The notes beneath the pieces are model-generated. The model ran no database searches and was not told where the DNA came from. It saw only the letters and a program-made list of their open reading frames with translations. A DNA stretch of 8,655 bases from Flavobacterium sp. (GTDB lineage: Bacteria; Bacteroidota; Bacteroidia; Flavobacteriales; Flavobacteriaceae). How positions within the stretch are numbered: position 1 is the stretch's first letter; each line of letters begins with the position of its first letter. Of the stretch, positions 7,289-8,655 are shown in pieces. The DNA is taken from positions 1-8,655 of the forward strand of contig JAIXTU010000049.1 in assembly GCA_027483785.1 (NCBI GenBank), given 5' to 3'. Made by a program: the position numbers and the translations under genes.

Positions 7289-7316
7289 ATCTGTCTTTCA
7301 AGGCAGATTTTTTTTT
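7287..7316 (+). terminator. Intrinsic terminator overlapping the stop codon of the 58-aa gene
   Basis: AAATCTGTCT (7287-7296) pairs with AGGCAGATTT (7301-7310), ten pairs including one G-U, around the loop TTCA. Nine T's follow at 7308-7316. The left arm starts inside the TAA stop codon (7286-7288), which is unusually close. Confidence 0.9.
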
Positions 7317-7451
7317 GGGCGTTACGGCGGCTAAATTCGTAACGCTTCGCAAACGCAATATCCGTACGGCCGCCGTCAGGCTGTTCACTTCAATCTATTT
7401 TGCGCCGTAAGCGGCAGCGCAAAACAGGATTTTCGTTTCCATCCTTAACGC
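7317..7451. repeat. Hairpin-rich intergenic element, likely a Flavobacteriia interspersed element
   Basis: Several inverted repeats are packed together. GCGTTACG (7319-7326) pairs with CGTAACGC (7338-7345). Alternatively ACGGCGGC (7324-7331) pairs with GCCGCCGT (7369-7376); the two pairings are exclusive. ACGGC-C-GCCGT is a small palindrome at 7366-7376. TTTTGCGC (7398-7405) pairs with GCGCAAAA (7417-7424). The ends GGGCGTTA and TTAACGC are themselves roughly inverted. The layout (GGGCGTT, first hairpin, CAGGCT, CAATC, second hairpin, GGATTTTCG, ATCCTTAACGC) matches an element I remember as frequent after genes in flavobacterial genomes. That likeness is from memory, and its function is unknown to me. 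It starts right after the T run of the previous terminator and is locally GC-richer than its flanks. Confidence 0.6.
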
Positions 7452-7547
7452 GAAAAGGCGTTGCCAACCAAACGTATTTGGGAATACAGTTGTTTTCGAA
7501 ATCCGTGACTTCGCTACACACGTTTTGAAATCTACAAACCTCAAAAC
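7452..7547. other. Intergenic stretch at the 3' end of the crotonase gene
   Basis: I see no gene here. GTTTTGA (7522-7528) and TCAAAAC (7541-7547) form a 7-bp inverted repeat with a 12-base loop directly after the crotonase stop codon. On the - strand no T run follows, so it is a poor intrinsic terminator. An AACGC/GCGTT pair (7447-7451, 7458-7462) bridges the junction with the hairpin element. Confidence 0.5.
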
Positions 7548-8309
7548 CTAAGCTCTCAACTCCCCGAGCTTCTTCTTCGTAAACTCCGACAACACCAAAC
7601 GACCCGAAATTGCAGCGCGCTCGTACAACAACGTATCCCAATGTTCGGTATTTTGCCAAAGCACTCTTTTTATATCTTGTAGGGCTTCAGGGCTGTAATT
7701 CGATAAGCTTAAAGCAAATTCTTGTACTGCCAAATCTAGCTCGTTTGTGTCGGCGTATATTGCTTGAAACAATCCAGCATGCAAGGCCCACTGTGCATCG
7801 AACCAGCGATTAGGTTGCAAAGTCATGGCGCTAAAGCCGTTTAAACCTATTTTTCGGGAAACGGCGGGTTCAATTACAAACGGACCAATACCAATTGCCA
7901 GTTCCGAGAGTTTAATCGACGCTTTTTCGCTGGCAAAAACGTAATCGCAGGCAGCGAGTAAACCCACTCCGCCGCCAACGGCTTTACCTTGCGCGCGACC
8001 TACAATCGGATGTTTACATTTGCGCATGGCGTTTATCACATTGGCAAAACCGCTAAAAAACACTTTTCCAGTTGTTTCATCGTGTACTTGAAGAAGCTCG
8101 TCGAACGAAGCACCGCCACAAAACGCCGAGTTTCCGTGGCTTTGTAGCACAATAACAGCAATGTCGGATCGGTTCGAAAGTTCGTTGAGCGCTTGCGTTA
8201 AATCGGCAAGCTGTGTGCTCGGAAATGAATTTCCTTGCGGGTGGTAGAAGGTAATCGTAGCAACACGGCTAGCGATATCCGTTTTTACAAAAGCAGAGTC
8301 TATAGTCAT
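7548..8309 (-). CDS. Enoyl-CoA hydratase/isomerase family (crotonase) protein
   Basis: This 253-residue cytoplasmic protein is of normal length for the crotonase family, which acts on acyl-CoA thioesters. The first oxyanion-hole segment is SAFCGGASFDEL (61-72) and the second is AVGGGVGLLAACD (110-122). Glu136 in KLSELAIGIGPFVIEP aligns with the catalytic Glu164 of rat enoyl-CoA hydratase. The other catalytic Glu (rat Glu144, in GGGCEL) is replaced by Gly116. This GGGxGL ... SE arrangement is familiar from the 3-methylglutaconyl-CoA/isohexenylglutaconyl-CoA hydratase branch (LiuC/AtuE-like), so leucine or terpenoid breakdown is possible, but general beta-oxidation or an isomerase cannot be excluded. 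It is the only - strand gene. It converges with the 58-aa gene and diverges from the tRNA. No good promoter was found for it in the 57-nt gap to the tRNA. Confidence 0.92.
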   Translation of the reverse strand: MTIDSAFVKTDIASRVATITFYHPQGNSFPSTQLADLTQALNELSNRSDIAVIVLQSHGNSAFCGGASFDELLQVHDETTGKVFFSGFANVINAMRKCKHPIVGRAQGKAVGGGVGLLAACDYVFASEKASIKLSELAIGIGPFVIEPAVSRKIGLNGFSAMTLQPNRWFDAQWALHAGLFQAIYADTNELDLAVQEFALSLSNYSPEALQDIKRVLWQNTEHWDTLLYERAAISGRLVLSEFTKKKLGELRA

Positions 8310-8324
8310 ACAAAAACTTTCAGG

Positions 8325-8356
8325 TTGTAAAGTTCACACAAATTCTGTTATATTTG
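8325..8356 (+). promoter_or_regulatory. Promoter for tRNA-Ala
   Basis: TTG at 8325-8327 and TATATTTG at 8349-8356 are separated by 21 nt and fit the Bacteroidota -33/-7 consensus (TTG, TAnnTTTG). The -7 box ends 10 nt before the tRNA 5' end, leaving almost no leader. It is the best complete promoter in the window, and it lies in the gap shared with the divergent crotonase gene. Confidence 0.8.
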
Positions 8357-8366
8357 CCAACCAATC

Positions 8367-8443
8367 GGGGGATTAGCTCATTTGGCTAGAGCGCTTGCCT
8401 GGCAGGCAAGAGGTGACCGGTTCGAATCCGGTATTCTCCACCA
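8367..8443 (+). tRNA. tRNA-Ala (anticodon GGC), CCA encoded
   Basis: All four stems fold. The acceptor is 8367-8373 with 8433-8439. The D stem is GCTC/GAGC (8376-8379, 8389-8392). The anticodon stem is CTTGC/GCAAG (8394-8398, 8406-8410). The T stem is ACCGG/CCGGT with loop TTCGAAT. The anticodon loop CTGGCAG places GGC at 8401-8403, which reads GCC (and GCU by wobble). The acceptor has the G3-U70 pair (8369 and 8437), the alanine identity element, which independently confirms the amino acid. The discriminator is A, and CCA is encoded at 8441-8443. The five-base variable loop is normal. Confidence 0.97.
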
Positions 8444-8470
8444 AACCACTCAGCAACGAGTGGTTTTTTT
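8443..8470 (+). terminator. Intrinsic terminator after tRNA-Ala
   Basis: AAACCACTC (8443-8451) and GAGTGGTTT (8458-8466) form a nine-pair stem with a six-base loop and a seven-T run (8464-8470). The first stem base is the last A of the encoded CCA, so the hairpin abuts the mature 3' end. The tRNA is therefore transcribed alone. Confidence 0.9.
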
Positions 8471-8506
8471 ATTTAACGTGAGTTCGATACAAAAATCAAA
8501 GTTAGA

Positions 8507-8600
8507 AATCATTTAAATAGTTGATTACAAGGCGTATTTTCTTTGGGATACCGAGGTATCTCAAAAAAATACAACGACGTAAGCGACTGTTTAAATGATT
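8507..8600. repeat. 94-nt near-perfect palindrome (long hairpin element)
   Basis: The arms 8507-8552 and 8555-8600 are each 46 nt and fold exactly about a two-base centre. The outer 17 positions (8507-8523 with 8584-8600) all pair, two as G-T. After one mismatch, TTAC (8525-8528) pairs with GTAA. A 5x6 internal loop follows. GTATTTT (8534-8540) pairs with AAAATAC (8566-8572). After a bulged C, TTTGG then GATACC (8547-8552) pairs with GGTATC (8555-8560). No ORF lies in it. It is 36 nt past the tRNA terminator. It has the look of a MITE-like or REP-like element or a structured RNA; no target-site duplication is convincing. Confidence 0.85.
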
Positions 8601-8602
8601 AG

Positions 8603-8615
8603 CTATTAATAATAG
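8603..8615. repeat. Short perfect palindrome beside the 94-nt element
   Basis: CTATTA (8603-8608), A, TAATAG (8610-8615) is a 6+1+6 inverted repeat three bases after the large palindrome. The rest of the right flank (8616-8655) shows no gene. It may be an operator for a gene beyond the window or simply AT-rich chance. Confidence 0.3.
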
Positions 8616-8655
8616 TGCATCGAAATTATTAGTAGCCAATCTAAAGTTTTCATTT

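Noticed and set aside
7317..7451. Integron attC site
   Set aside because: The ends read GTTA...TAAC, the opposite of the RYYYAAC...GTTRRRY order, and no integrase or cassette-like neighbours are present.
7390..7659. 89-codon - strand frame crossing the 3' end of the crotonase gene and the hairpin element
   Set aside because: It starts out of frame within the crotonase gene and shows no recognisable domain. The crotonase has a normal length and stop, so a frameshifted extension is not needed.
1..8655. CRISPR array, insertion sequence, phage or toxin-antitoxin genes
   Set aside because: No regularly spaced repeats, transposase, integrase or toxin-antitoxin pair was found on either strand.

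Overview
The window looks like chromosomal DNA from a member of the Bacteroidota, probably class Flavobacteriia. Four of the transcription units are preceded by an exact match to the Bacteroidota -7 promoter box TAnnTTTG. Genes lack Shine-Dalgarno sequences. The MetRS carries the KLSTS form of the KMSKS loop that I associate with this phylum. The OmpA-like porin has thrombospondin-type-3 calcium repeats, as is common there. No phage, IS, CRISPR or plasmid gene is visible.

Layout: (1) 1-1585, an AT-rich leader, an OmpA-family outer-membrane protein and a strong intrinsic terminator. (2) 1738-6487, a tight four-gene run on the + strand: metG, a HAD-family phosphatase, a chloramphenicol-acetyltransferase-fold protein and an exported protein of unknown function. 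The spacings are +2, -17 and -4 nt, so this is almost certainly one operon with translational coupling. (3) 6529-7047, a ferritin with a complete ferroxidase centre, 41 nt after the operon and with no terminator in between. (4) 7112-7288, a 58-codon Lys/Cys-rich protein with its own promoter, whose terminator begins inside the stop codon. (5) 7317-7547, a non-coding region full of inverted repeats that resembles an interspersed hairpin element I recall from Flavobacteriia genomes. (6) 7548-8309 on the - strand, a crotonase-family protein. (7) 8367-8443, a divergent tRNA-Ala(GGC) with a good promoter and terminator. (8) 8507-8600, a 94-nt near-perfect palindrome in the non-coding right flank.

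Most coding content is housekeeping: translation (metG, tRNA-Ala), envelope (OmpA), iron storage (ferritin) and acyl-CoA metabolism (crotonase). The parts worth a second look are mostly non-coding or poorly known. They are the 94-nt palindrome, the hairpin element after the 58-aa gene, a 13-A tract near the start of the unknown exported protein where any single-base slip gives an early stop, the Cys-rich small protein, and the CAT-fold enzyme tied to metG. I see no clear defence, mobile or biosynthetic system.
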